From Cytobacillus gottheilii (GTDB lineage: Bacteria > Bacillota > Bacilli > Bacillales > Cytobacillaceae), in the NCBI RefSeq assembly GCF_900166665.1, contig NZ_LT800494.1, positions 3,632,708-3,696,707 on the forward strand: a stretch of 64,000 nucleotides of DNA. Reading direction: 5' to 3'. A model generated the notes under the pieces. It was not told where the DNA came from and made no database searches. It saw only the letters and a program-made list of their open reading frames with translations. The number at the start of each line of letters is the position of its first letter. Position 1 is the first letter of the stretch. Position numbers and translations under genes: made by a program. Of the stretch, positions 1 through 10,278 are shown piece by piece.

Positions 1-142
1 CAACTCCCTGTCAACCATCGAACTATATAGTAACAAGCCGTAATCGTGTGAGTCTAGAGAAACCTTTTTGACCGTTTTTATAAAAGATAGGAGAAGGTAA
101 CTAAGTTGGTTGAGGTCAAAACTGCTTATGTCAGAGTTTTTA

Positions 143-426
143 GGGACAGGTTCCTCGGTTCATTCATATTAGTATCCATTTCAAGTTAAATAAGCGGAGA
201 TTTTCCGCCTATTTGCCATTTGGAGCTCTTTTTGGCGAAAATAAGCGGAGATTTTCCGGTTAAGTCTAGTAAAACCGGTCATTTTCACATATTTTGAGGA
301 AATAGTCGGAATCCCTCCCTCTATTTTGGCTATTTTTTGAGCTTTCTTAGAAATAAGGGGAATTTCTCCGCTTATCGACAAAATCTCTATGTTTTTGTAT
401 TTTCGTGGACAGGTTCCCACGTTCAT
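143..426. repeat. Intergenic block of degenerate AAGCGGAGATTTTCCG-type repeats
   Basis: The first 600 bases hold no convincing gene. Within them the motif AAGCGGAGATTTTCCG occurs twice (about 192 and 243) and a degenerate copy lies near 373 in opposite orientation. The block is bounded by two related motifs reading GGACAGGTTCC (near 147 and 405). A similar motif with AAGCGGAGAAATTCCGG reappears near 39012. I read this as a dispersed intergenic repeat. An 81-codon minus-strand reading frame crosses it, but its protein is only the translation of the repeat. Confidence 0.45.
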
Positions 427-601
427 CCCACTTCTGCTCTAACTTCATCACTATTACAAATATAAAAAGTAGCCCTTCAATTAATTCCCCTTTAATTATT
501 TGAATCATTTCAGTAGTTGATTACCTTGCGAAAATAAGGGAAGTAAGTGTTATAAGTTTCTATTTTATTAAAAATCACTTACATCAGGAGGAATTTTTAA
601 T

Positions 602-1741
602 ATGAAAGCTGTTACTTTCCAAGGTGCAAAAGATATTCAGGTTAAAGAGGTAGCGAATCCAAAGATTGAAAAAAGTGATGACCTTATTATTCGAGTGACA
701 TCTACAGCTATTTGCGGATCAGATCTTCATATTTATCAAGGAGCTCTTCCGGCATCCAAAGATTATGTGATTGGTCATGAACCGATGGGAATTGTTGAAG
801 AAGTGGGTCCAAGTGTGGAGAAAGTAAAAAAAGGCGATCGTGTTGTACTTCCTTTTAATATCTCCTGTGGACACTGTCATTATTGTGCCAATGATATGGA
901 AAGTCAGTGTGACAACTCTAATACAAATGCGCATGTGGACACAGGCGGTTATTTTGGATTTACAGAACGATATGGAGGCTATCAAGGCGGACAAGCCGAA
1001 TTGCTCCGTGTGCCATTCGGTAATTTTGTACCCTTTGTGATTCCTGAATCTGTCGAGCTTGAAGATGAGTCCCTGCTCTTTATGTCGGATGTGCTCCCGA
1101 CAGCGTATTGGAGTGTTGAAAGCGGCGGTGTCAAAAAAGGAGATACCGTTGTGGTTTTAGGGTGCGGTCCAATCGGCTTAATGACACAAAAGTTCGCATG
1201 GATGAAAGGTGCAAAACGTGTCATTGCTGTGGATAATGTAGCGTATCGCTTAAATCATGCCAAGAAAATGAATCAAGTCGAAGTTATTAACTTTGATGAC
1301 CATGAGGACACAGGTGCATATATTGCGGAAATCACAAAAGGTGGAGCAGATGTTGTCATTGATTGCGTCGGAATGGATGGCAAAAAGAATCCTCTGGAAG
1401 TGGTTGAGCAAAAATTAAAACTTTCAGGCGGTACAACAAGTGCAATTCGAATCGGAATGAAGGCCATTAAAAAGTTCGGCACCTTGCAGGTTACGGGTGT
1501 ATATGGTTCCATGTACAACCACTTCCCGCTCGGCAATCTGTTTGAAAGAAATATTACCCTTAAAATGGGACAGGCTCCTGTCATTCATTACATGCCAATG
1601 CTCTTTGACATGATTAAGGAAGGCAAGTTTGACCCAACGGAAATTATTACACATAATCTGCCATTACACATGGCCAGTGAAGCCTATAAGACATTTAATG
1701 ACCATGAAGATGAGTGTATTAAAGTGGTGCTGAAGCCTTAA
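602..1741 (+). CDS. adhB: Zinc-dependent alcohol dehydrogenase (AdhB-like, MDR superfamily)
   Basis: This 379-residue cytoplasmic enzyme should oxidise or reduce an alcohol/aldehyde pair with NAD(P)(H); the substrate cannot be told from sequence. Catalytic zinc ligands are visible as Cys38 in AICGSDLH and the GHE motif at 58-60. The structural zinc lobe is Cys89, Cys92, Cys95 and Cys103. A GCGPIG Rossmann motif lies near 187-192. Length and sequence resemble Bacillus subtilis AdhB, a formaldehyde-dehydrogenase-like branch. The start is fixed by AGGAGG about eight bases upstream. The gene stands alone and is followed by a palindromic hairpin. The symbol is by resemblance only. Confidence 0.88.
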   Translation: MKAVTFQGAKDIQVKEVANPKIEKSDDLIIRVTSTAICGSDLHIYQGALPASKDYVIGHEPMGIVEEVGPSVEKVKKGDRVVLPFNISCGHCHYCANDMESQCDNSNTNAHVDTGGYFGFTERYGGYQGGQAELLRVPFGNFVPFVIPESVELEDESLLFMSDVLPTAYWSVESGGVKKGDTVVVLGCGPIGLMTQKFAWMKGAKRVIAVDNVAYRLNHAKKMNQVEVINFDDHEDTGAYIAEITKGGADVVIDCVGMDGKKNPLEVVEQKLKLSGGTTSAIRIGMKAIKKFGTLQVTGVYGSMYNHFPLGNLFERNITLKMGQAPVIHYMPMLFDMIKEGKFDPTEIITHNLPLHMASEAYKTFNDHEDECIKVVLKP

Positions 1742-1798
1742 CTGATTTTATATTCAAGTATGTTTGTTCCATCTGGCTTTTGACTCTCAATATCAACG

Positions 1799-1862
1799 GG
1801 ATTAGGCTTTTCCCTTGGCAACCCATCGGCGGATTAGGCTTTTCCCTTGGCAACCCATCGGC
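1799..1862. repeat. Two perfect tandem copies of a 32-bp unit
   Basis: The unit beginning GGATTAGGCTTTTCCCTTGG is repeated twice without a mismatch (1799-1830 and 1831-1862). It lies between adhB and the licT terminus. No coding or structural role is visible. Confidence 0.85.
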
Positions 1863-1915
1863 GGCTCAGCCTTTCCACTATTCCATCGTGTATTAATTGA
1901 TAATAATTTAAAAAT

Positions 1916-1956
1916 AGTAAGAGCCTTGCTGCAGTTAATGCAGCAAGGCTCTTACT
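1916..1956. terminator. Perfect 18-bp inverted repeat after adhB
   Basis: Arms starting AGTAAGAGCCTTGCTGCA pair perfectly around a five-base loop. It lies between the converging adhB and licT genes, so it probably ends transcription from one or both sides, although the flanking T-tracts are poor. Confidence 0.6.
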
Positions 1957-2138
1957 AATATTTGCACCCCTAATAAATTTAGCTATAACTATTTATACAT
2001 AGGGTCAGTATAACTGCTCAATGAAATATTTATTATTGAACTTTCTTAGAAGAAAGTCAGATTTTTAAATTAATTAATAGATCGATACTTTTGTCTTTCC
2101 TCAGTAATAAAAAAATTCTAATCGCTGCACAATGTCTT

Positions 2139-2987
2139 TTAAAGTTCATTATAATTAATTAACCGATGAATATGGACAGCTAAATACGCTAATTCCTCGT
2201 TAGGGATTGTTTTTTTATTTACTTGCTCAATATATTCTTTAATTTTAAATGCTCCTGACATTGCTTCCGGGTACAAAGTTGCTATTTGTTCAAATAGTAC
2301 ATTATCTTTGTCATCAATCATCTTATTTGCATAAAAACGTTCTACAAAAAATTTAACATGAGTAATAAATCTCGTATAATGTATATTTTCATTGTTTGTA
2401 TTAATATTAAATGTATATCGGACTAAGTTAACGATGCTTCCAATCATCTTAGCAATTCTCATTCCATTGTTAGAGGAATCCTTTTTTTCTCCTTGAGCAT
2501 TAATTAAATGAAAGGCGATATTCGCTGCTTCTTCTATAGGCAGTTCAAGTTCCAGTCTTTCGTTCAATAGATTAAGGGCAAATACACCAATTTCAAACTC
2601 CTCAGTATAATAATTTTTGATCTCCCAATAGACACGGTTCGTAATATTTATATTTTTGTTAAACCTTTCTACCGCAAAATTCAAGTGATCCATTAGGGTA
2701 AAATATATACCCGTATTAAGATTGGTATTCAATTTCTTTTCAGCATAAGACACAATTTGCTGAGTCAGTTCGATAAAAACTGGTGGAATAGAGTCCAATA
2801 AACCCAAAAATTCTTTTGCCTTTAGGTTTTCAATCGGAATAAACATTTGATCAACTTCTTGATCCGAAATTACGCTGCCAGCTTTCTTTCCATAACCAAT
2901 CCCTTTTCCAAAGAGAATCGATTCTTTCTTATGTTCATCTTCTACTAGCACAACACTGGAATTCAACACTTTTTTTATTGTTATCAT
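2139..2987 (-). CDS. licT: BglG/LicT family transcription antiterminator
   Basis: This 282-residue RNA-binding protein should stabilise the RAT hairpin in the leader of the bgl operon and prevent the overlapping terminator from forming. The order of domains is a CAT RNA-binding domain (about 1-57, starting MITIKKVLNSSVV) and two PRD domains (about 65-170 and 171-282) that in this family are phosphorylated on His by HPr or by the cognate EII. It is the last gene of bglP-bglH-licT, with a hairpin terminator between bglH and licT that would lower its expression. A matching RAT site lies upstream of bglP. The family is certain; the assignment to beta-glucosides comes from its neighbours. Confidence 0.9.
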   Translation of the reverse strand: MITIKKVLNSSVVLVEDEHKKESILFGKGIGYGKKAGSVISDQEVDQMFIPIENLKAKEFLGLLDSIPPVFIELTQQIVSYAEKKLNTNLNTGIYFTLMDHLNFAVERFNKNINITNRVYWEIKNYYTEEFEIGVFALNLLNERLELELPIEEAANIAFHLINAQGEKKDSSNNGMRIAKMIGSIVNLVRYTFNINTNNENIHYTRFITHVKFFVERFYANKMIDDKDNVLFEQIATLYPEAMSGAFKIKEYIEQVNKKTIPNEELAYLAVHIHRLINYNEL

Positions 2988-3040
2988 GGTATTCTCCTTT
3001 CAGTGGAAGGATTTCATAGTCGGTCCCTTAAGAACGGGGA

Positions 3041-3085
3041 AAAAGCAGCTATTAGCACAATTTTTCAGATCATACTAATAGCTAC
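3041..3085 (-). terminator. Hairpin terminator between bglH and licT
   Basis: On the minus strand an 11-base stem containing TAGCTATTAG pairs with CTAATAGCTGC and is followed by a short T-run. It may end most bgl transcripts after bglH. Confidence 0.6.
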
Positions 3086-3103
3086 TTGCCTATGATTTTA
3101 GAT

Positions 3104-4522
<1,419 letters not shown>

Positions 4523-4533
4523 CTACCCTGTGC

Positions 4534-6411
4534 CTATTTTGAAGCTACAGTCATTAACATTTCTTCCTTACCTGCATTTTCTGTTTCTGGAACGATTACT
4601 GAATAACGATCTTGATTCGTTACAACAATTACAGTCGTTGGATCGTAACCTTCTTCAATGATCTTTTCTATATCAAATTTCACTAATAAATCTCCAGCTT
4701 TCACTTCATCATCGACCTTTACCTGAGCTTCGAAATATTTACCGCCTAATTGAACTGTATCTATTCCAATATGGAATAATAGCTCAGCACCATTTTCCAA
4801 CTCCATGCCCAGCGCATGGTTTGTATCAAATATCATTTTAATAACACCGTCAGCAGGAGCATATAATTCACCTATTGATGGGATTACAGCCATTCCATCC
4901 CCCATAATTTTTGTAGAAAACACAGCATCATCGACTTCTGATAGTGGGATAACTTTCCCTTGAACTGGTTGATTTAAAATCACTTCTTCACTAATATTTA
5001 CACTTTTAATGGGTGTATTTTCCTTGTCTTGCTCTTTGCTGCTTGCTGTATGTTCGGGAAGTTCCTTATCTTTCCATGATATAAGAGTAATCAGAAAAGA
5101 TGTTGCAAATGAGATAATCAAGCCAATAATTGCAAAAAGGATATTTTTTGGATTATCAGGCTGTACGAATATTGTAATGCTGGCAATACTAGGATTTGCT
5201 AATGCATAAGCTGCTACGCTTAATACTCCCAAACTAAGACCACCAATTAAACTTGAAATGATTACTCCAATTAATATTGGTTTTCTCTGCAGAGTTACAC
5301 CATACAATGCTGGTTCAGTGATACCAAAGAATGCAGATATCCCCCCAGATAATGAGATAGATTTTAATGATTTGTTTTTTGTTTTAAAAGATAAAGCAAG
5401 GTTCGCACCTGACTCAGCCATATTGTGTGCTAATAAAGCAGGAATCACAAGTCCTTCGCTTCCTGATGAAGAAAGAGATGAAATACCATATGGAACAAGA
5501 ACTTTATGCATGCCTGTGGCAATCATAAAAGGTAGAAGAGCTGCCACAAGGCCTACTGTGATCCATCCGATTTTTGCATATATGAATAAAATTCCTGAAG
5601 TCATAGCCGTTCCGAGTTGAAAACCTAATGGTCCTAATACTAATAATGTTAACGGAACTGTAACAAGCAGAGACATCATTGGTACAAAGAAGACACGAAT
5701 TGGCTTCGGTGAAATTTTTGTAAAAAGTCTTTCCATAAAAGCATAAAGAATGACACCTAATATAGATGGAAAAATCTGTGATGAATAGTTAACATTTGTT
5801 ATAGAAAAAGATAAGAAACTAGCTCCTTCTTGCATTAGGGTTAACATATTAGGAAATAAAAGCATACTCATTGCCGCCATTGCTGCAGTTATATGATCAA
5901 CTTTTAAAGCTTTAGCTACAGTAAAAGCAACTAATATGGGTAAAAAGTAAAAAACAGAATCACTAATGTAAGTTAAGATTAGATATGTCTGCCCTTCAGC
6001 ATTGACAAGATTCAGCGTTGAAAGCATAAGTAAAATAGCCTTTAAGATACCCGCACCAGCCATTGCAGGAACTAACGGCTGAAATACATTAACAATAAAG
6101 TCTAATACAACAGGTCCAATTTTTTTCTTTTTACTTGGAGAATTATTATTATCATTCTCCTGTTGTCCAAATTTACCCATTTTTATTAATTCATCATAAA
6201 CTTCAAGAACATTGTTCCCTATTATGACTTGGAACTGACCTTTGTTTACTACCTCTAATACTCCTTGAACTTTTTTAAGTTCATCTATATTCACTTTGCT
6301 GTCATCAGCAAGTGTAAAGCGCAATCTCGTTGCACAATGACCTAAGTGAACCACATTATTCTCTCCACCAACGGACTTCAGTATGTCGGCTGCTGTTTTT
6401 TTGTAATCCAT
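4534..6411 (-). CDS. bglP: PTS beta-glucoside-specific transporter subunit IIBCA
   Basis: This 625-residue permease imports and phosphorylates beta-glucosides. Domains in order are EIIB (about 1-85, phospho-Cys26 in LGHCATRLRF), a ten-helix EIIC membrane domain (about 105-440), a charged linker with many Glu/Lys residues, and EIIA (about 480-620, phospho-His near 547 in HIGIDTV). It is the first gene of the bgl operon. The 190-base leader carries a sigma-A promoter and a RAT/terminator, so expression should need unphosphorylated-sugar signalling through LicT. Confidence 0.93.
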   Translation of the reverse strand: MDYKKTAADILKSVGGENNVVHLGHCATRLRFTLADDSKVNIDELKKVQGVLEVVNKGQFQVIIGNNVLEVYDELIKMGKFGQQENDNNNSPSKKKKIGPVVLDFIVNVFQPLVPAMAGAGILKAILLMLSTLNLVNAEGQTYLILTYISDSVFYFLPILVAFTVAKALKVDHITAAMAAMSMLLFPNMLTLMQEGASFLSFSITNVNYSSQIFPSILGVILYAFMERLFTKISPKPIRVFFVPMMSLLVTVPLTLLVLGPLGFQLGTAMTSGILFIYAKIGWITVGLVAALLPFMIATGMHKVLVPYGISSLSSSGSEGLVIPALLAHNMAESGANLALSFKTKNKSLKSISLSGGISAFFGITEPALYGVTLQRKPILIGVIISSLIGGLSLGVLSVAAYALANPSIASITIFVQPDNPKNILFAIIGLIISFATSFLITLISWKDKELPEHTASSKEQDKENTPIKSVNISEEVILNQPVQGKVIPLSEVDDAVFSTKIMGDGMAVIPSIGELYAPADGVIKMIFDTNHALGMELENGAELLFHIGIDTVQLGGKYFEAQVKVDDEVKAGDLLVKFDIEKIIEEGYDPTTVIVVTNQDRYSVIVPETENAGKEEMLMTVASK

Positions 6412-6472
6412 TTAAATTTCTCCTTTATTAAAAGCAAATTAATAATACGCTTACATTCTTAACAAAACAAAA

Positions 6473-6551
6473 AGGCAGGATCCAAAAAAGACATACATAA
6501 GAATATCATATAAGAAATATGATTATTCTAGTCTTTTAAAGGATCCTGCCT
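6473..6551 (-). terminator. Leader terminator overlapping the RAT site of bglP
   Basis: On the minus strand GGCAGGATCC at the 3' edge of the RAT pairs with GGATCCTGCC followed by TTTTTG, across a long internal arm that also folds (AAAAGAC with GTCTTTT). The 5' strand of this stem is shared with the RAT hairpin, the classical LicT switch. Confidence 0.85.
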
Positions 6552-6571
6552 GCATTACCAGTCACATGTCC
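6541..6571 (-). promoter_or_regulatory. RAT (ribonucleic antiterminator) site for LicT
   Basis: The minus-strand sequence holds GACTGGTAATGCAGGC, flanked by GGACATGT and AGGATCC. This matches the LicT/SacT RAT consensus core ACTGGTAANGCAGGC. It overlaps the upstream arm of the terminator. Confidence 0.88.
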
Positions 6572-6598
6572 AGTTATTTAATTTGTTTTGTTAATTGT

Positions 6599-6627
6599 AT
6601 TATATTTTATTTATGTTAAAAATACAA
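6599..6627 (-). promoter_or_regulatory. Sigma-A promoter of the bgl operon
   Basis: On the minus strand, TTGTAT (6622-6627) and TATAAT (6599-6604) are separated by 17 bases. The predicted start is just upstream of the RAT site. Confidence 0.75.
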
Positions 6628-7071
6628 TAAAAAAATAAAGCCCTTTCATTGGAAAATTTTCATATAACTTTCATACTCCTTATATAAATATCTTTCTCTT
6701 CATTAGCCAAATACCTACTTCGTATTTAGAATAAACCTCTAAGTTAAAACCTTTTTATTCAACAGACCTGCTGCATTTTTCAAATCGAAGAAGCTGCCTG
6801 ATTGTCAGCTAAGTTTTAATTGTTTTCATGCTTGAAATAAAAAAATAATGTTTATCCCATTAAACAGTATGAGTAGGAGTTAATTTTTTCTTTTTCCTTT
6901 TTTTCATCCTGATTATTGAAATATACAGGACTCGGGTCTTCAGTTTCATTTAGGTTATGATCATTAAAATATATAGATTTAAACATAAATATCCGAATGA
7001 TTAGGATTATTTAATTCCCATCCATTCGGATATATCATTAAATTTAATTCTTATGTCCGAGCCTCACTGGA
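6628..7071. other. AT-rich intergenic stretch, no gene seen
   Basis: No reading frame with a ribosome binding site and no strong hairpin was found between the bgl promoter and the gene remnant at 7072. Confidence 0.5.
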
Positions 7072-7270
7072 TTACCATTTAATCTTATATTTCCTAACAA
7101 CCGGAATCCACATCTCACCATATACCAACCCATCCTTTTGTTCCATCACAACAGCTGCATTGGGACCTCCAACATAGGATACATCCGTTACTTCCATCAA
7201 CACTTCTCCAAAAGCAATTCCTTCGCCCAAGGGGCAGTCGTTTTAAAGGTTTTCAAGTCAAAGACTTCTT
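7072..7270 (-). pseudogene. Remnant of a protein C-terminus
   Basis: A minus-strand frame reading through EVLMEVTDVSYVGG and ending GEMWIPVVRKYKIKW stops at 7072. About 25 codons further upstream the frame must shift (near 7225) to continue into FDLKTFKTTAP, which is itself preceded by a stop. No start codon is left. The fragment directly follows the AraC gene. I do not recognise the parent family. Confidence 0.45.
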
Positions 7271-7290
7271 ATTCTGTACATGTATTTCTT

Positions 7291-8175
7291 TTACTGAAGC
7301 ATTTTCCTCAGTTGGCGGATGTCTCTGATTGGGGACTGGCCAAACCTGCGGCTGTATTCCCTGCTGAAATGGGACGGACTTTCATATCCTACTTGGAATG
7401 CAGCCTCTGCTGCTTCCATATTTTCTGTTAATAGCAATCGGCGTGCTTCCTGCAATCGCAGCTGTTTCTGATACTGTATGGGACTCATGCCTGTAACATC
7501 CTTGAAGTGACTGTAAAACGATGAGGAGCTCATTCTAGCTTCTTTCGCCAGTTCTTCCACCTTTATAGGCTTTGCGAACTCCCGATTCAGAACTCCAATC
7601 ACATCTGCGATCCTCTGGCCTTGACTGCCTACTAGTGCAAAGTGCTTCAATGAATTATTCTGGTCATTTTGCAGAATACGGTAAACAATTTCACGTTTGA
7701 TATTGGAGGCTAGGACTGGTATATCCTGAGGAGTTTCAAGAAGCTTAATCAGCCGCAATACAGCTTCAAGAAGCGAATCATCCACCCGATTAATTTCCAG
7801 ACCAAGACCAGGAGAACGGTTTGGTATTTCTTGATTTGAAGATTGTATAACTTCAAAAATCTGATTCATGTCAAGCTGCAGACTTATACATAGATATGGT
7901 TCTTCATGCGAGGCCGATACAACCTGCCCTTTGATCGGCAAATGAACGGAAGCAGTCAAATAGCTTGCCGAATCATATATAAAACTCTCTTTTTCGAGCA
8001 TAACCAGTTTCGAACCCTGCGCAACAACACATAGGGAAGGCTCGTAAATAGAGTATATAGGTTCAGAGATTTGTGAAGCACGAATAATCTGCAAGCCTTG
8101 GATCGCCGTCTCATGTGTGCCATCACTTGCTGCTTCCCTATTCAGTAAATGAGCTAATTCCTTAACCTGGTCCAT
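7291..8175 (-). CDS. AraC family transcriptional regulator with AraC_N domain
   Basis: This 294-residue regulator has an N-terminal AraC-type cupin-like domain (about 20-170) and two C-terminal helix-turn-helix motifs (about 195-294, with EELAKEARMSSSSFYSHFK and the terminal SHFSREYSRRFG block). The architecture matches E. coli YqhC-type activators of aldehyde reductases. I chose the ATG at 8175 because GGAGGGG lies eight bases upstream; an ATG at 8214 would add 13 residues. It is divergent from an Atu4866-type gene and an SDR gene, which are its likely targets. Confidence 0.85.
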   Translation of the reverse strand: MDQVKELAHLLNREAASDGTHETAIQGLQIIRASQISEPIYSIYEPSLCVVAQGSKLVMLEKESFIYDSASYLTASVHLPIKGQVVSASHEEPYLCISLQLDMNQIFEVIQSSNQEIPNRSPGLGLEINRVDDSLLEAVLRLIKLLETPQDIPVLASNIKREIVYRILQNDQNNSLKHFALVGSQGQRIADVIGVLNREFAKPIKVEELAKEARMSSSSFYSHFKDVTGMSPIQYQKQLRLQEARRLLLTENMEAAEAAFQVGYESPSHFSREYSRRFGQSPIRDIRQLRKMLQ

Positions 8176-8447
8176 GAACAACCCCTCCATATTTTCCAAT
8201 AACTGTTCATTCACTCTTTTTCTTCATCCTATCTCTTATTGGAGGATTAGGCAATAATTATATATCTTCCGGCTACCTCCTTCTGTTAGCTGCAGTTCAT
8301 AATTAACTTATGGTCACACACTTCAATTGGAGGGAGTGAATTTGATCAGGTTTCTATTAGTGGCTTTCTTGTTCATCCTATCTGTCATTCCAATTCTGCC
8401 AAGATTGGACTGCAAGCCCTCTTGTAAACCTAAAAGGAGATGGAGAA

Positions 8448-8723
8448 ATGAAAAAAGAAAATATGAATTCACATCCTTATGTGGGCATGTGGGTAACAGC
8501 GGACGGGTTTATTCGGCATGAATTGCTTCCAAATGGGAGATATGACGAAGCCCGCGGTAACCGCAAAAGCGCCTATCAAGGCGGATATACAGTCACAGGC
8601 AATCATATCGATTATATCGATGATACAGGCTTCACTGCGGACGGTGATTTTATCAACGGCGTTTTGTATCATGCCGGTATGGTGCTCTATCGAGAAGAAC
8701 TGAAGGAAGGGAGCCAGGAATAA
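8448..8723 (+). CDS. Atu4866-like small protein
   Basis: This 91-residue soluble protein has the pattern of the Agrobacterium Atu4866 family (a small lipocalin-like beta barrel): HPYVGMWVTADGFIRHELLPNG, then GRYDEARG and DGDFINGVLYHAGMVLYRE. Its role is unknown, but in this family it usually sits with an SDR and an AraC regulator, as here. AAGGAGATGGAG precedes the ATG. Its stop overlaps the start of the SDR gene (TAATG), so the two are translationally coupled. Confidence 0.8.
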   Translation: MKKENMNSHPYVGMWVTADGFIRHELLPNGRYDEARGNRKSAYQGGYTVTGNHIDYIDDTGFTADGDFINGVLYHAGMVLYREELKEGSQE

Positions 8724-9454
8724 TGTCTTTACTTAATGGAAAAGTGGTTGTAATAACTGGTGCTAGCAGCGGAATTGGTGAAAATGCTGCACGAATGCTC
8801 GCAAATCAAGGTGTTCATCTTGTGATTGGAGCAAGGCGCGTGGATAGACTAGAAGCATTGGCATCAGATATTCGTGCTGATGGCGGTTCTGTAGCTGTTC
8901 AGCTTCTAGACGTTACAGATTTAGAACAGATGCAGGCATTGATTGAACTAGCCAAAAATCGTTATGGACGAGTGGATGCGGTTATTAATAATGCTGGTGT
9001 GATGCCGCTCTCACCGCTGGAAGCATTGAAGATCGAAGAGTGGAATCGTATGATTGATGTGAATATTCGTGGTGTACTCCATGGCATAGCTGCAGGTCTT
9101 CCTGTTATGAAAAAACAGGGTTTTGGGCATTTCATTAATATTGCTTCCATCGGCGCCTATGAAGTATCGCCAACAGCAGCTGTTTATTGTGCAACCAAAT
9201 ATGCTGTACGCGCGATAACAGATGGATTACGTTTAGAGACTGCAGCTCAAGGCATCCGTGTTACTCTCGTATCGCCCGGAGTAACAGAATCCGAATTAGC
9301 CGAAAGCATTACAGACAATGAAGCAAAAGAAGTCATGAAGGAATATCGGCGTATCGCTCTGCCAGCCGCGGCTATAGCCAGCGCAATTGTCTATGCGCTG
9401 GAGCAGCCAGAAAATGTCGATGTAAGTGAAATGATCATTAAACCGGTTGTATGA
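8723..9454 (+). CDS. SDR family oxidoreductase
   Basis: This 243-residue NAD(P)-dependent short-chain dehydrogenase has the cofactor motif TGASSGIG (12-19), NNAG (about 89-92), the catalytic Ser in the FINIAS region and YxxxK in YCATKYA (about 154-158). It is a classical SDR similar to the YdfG type. It overlaps the preceding small gene by one base. With the divergent AraC regulator it looks like an inducible detoxification or carbonyl-reduction unit. Substrate is unknown. Confidence 0.88.
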   Translation: MSLLNGKVVVITGASSGIGENAARMLANQGVHLVIGARRVDRLEALASDIRADGGSVAVQLLDVTDLEQMQALIELAKNRYGRVDAVINNAGVMPLSPLEALKIEEWNRMIDVNIRGVLHGIAAGLPVMKKQGFGHFINIASIGAYEVSPTAAVYCATKYAVRAITDGLRLETAAQGIRVTLVSPGVTESELAESITDNEAKEVMKEYRRIALPAAAIASAIVYALEQPENVDVSEMIIKPVV

Positions 9455-9558
9455 GGAATGGCTTAGAGAGTGAAGGACAATATAGAAATAATATGTATCT
9501 GTGAGAATTTATAAGAGTAAAATAGATATAGTAACCAATACAGAATTGAGCTTTTTTA

Positions 9559-9609
9559 AGCACTGAAAATCATAATGAAGGTTTCCGTTATGATTTTCAG
9601 TGCTGTTTT
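9559..9609 (+). terminator. Terminator of the SDR operon
   Basis: A 17-base stem (AGCACTGAAAATCATAA with TTATGATTTTCAGTGCT) is followed by GTTTTC. The rest of 9455-9757 holds nothing I can identify. Confidence 0.75.
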
Positions 9610-9757
9610 CATATACTTTGTACAATCTTTGAAAATGAAATCCTATATATGTTAGTAACCATTAAGTACACTAGTCACTTTAAATTTATAACATCCGAAC
9701 GTTTTCCAGCTCCAGTCTGTTTAACCAGTTAAGAACAAGTGCATGAAAGAGGTCCGG

Positions 9758-10131
9758 TTATTCAATTTGCAGATTGTGGCCAGCCATATCAAGCACGGCA
9801 AACGCTGCTCTTGGGTATTCCTCCATCAGCTCCCATGTATCCTGATATCCAACTATATGGTCCTGAAGGCCAGTGATGATTAGAGTGGGGTATTCCAATT
9901 TAAATGAAATGTAGAAACTAAAACCATATCCATTCTGTTGTATTTCGTGGCTTCTAACATATCATCCGAGTTTTGAATAGATGGCTGTGACGCGGACTTC
10001 CCCATCCCTGGAAAGTCTATGTATATTCTCTTCCACCCGGTTCGTTGATCAAATAACGGCTCCATTGCATGAAACATCACCTGATGATTCATACAATGGA
10101 GCTTTATAAATTCACCTGTATATTTTCGCAT
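9758..10131 (-). pseudogene. Alpha/beta hydrolase, internally deleted
   Basis: The N-terminal part (from 10131) reads LFDQRTGWKRIYIDFPGMGKSA, the usual strand-turn ahead of the nucleophile elbow of alpha/beta hydrolases. It then runs directly into a second frame reading LIITGLQDHIVGYQDTWELM and ending AGHNLQIE at 9758, which contains the acid Asp and catalytic His regions. The central part with the nucleophile Ser and cap is missing and the frames do not match. This is a decayed gene. Confidence 0.75.
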
Positions 10132-10222
10132 AAAAAGGATAAAAAGTTTTTTTGTTAAAAGTAAACAAGAATAAATTTTTTTTAAAAACCTTGTTTATAT
10201 TATACTTTCTGAAGAAAGAAAA

Positions 10223-10257
10223 GACAGCTGAAGAAGAAGATCTTCTCATCAGCTGCC
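10223..10257 (-). terminator. Terminator after the DHA2 exporter gene
   Basis: On the minus strand GGCAGCTGA pairs with TCAGCTGTC and is followed by TTTTC. Confidence 0.65.
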
Positions 10258-10278
10258 TTTAATAATCTTAATATCTGC

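Noticed and set aside
181-426. 81-residue minus-strand ORF
   Set aside because: It translates a degenerate repeat and has no ribosome binding site.
6630-6660. CcpA cre site in the bgl promoter region
   Set aside because: TGAAAGGGCTTTAT only partly fits the cre consensus.
8327-8521. Small plus-strand ORF with a TTG/ATG start and a signal-like helix (from 8342)
   Set aside because: It overlaps the Atu4866-like gene by 74 bases and its C-terminal half is the shifted reading of that gene. The ribosome binding site is decent, so a leader peptide cannot be excluded.
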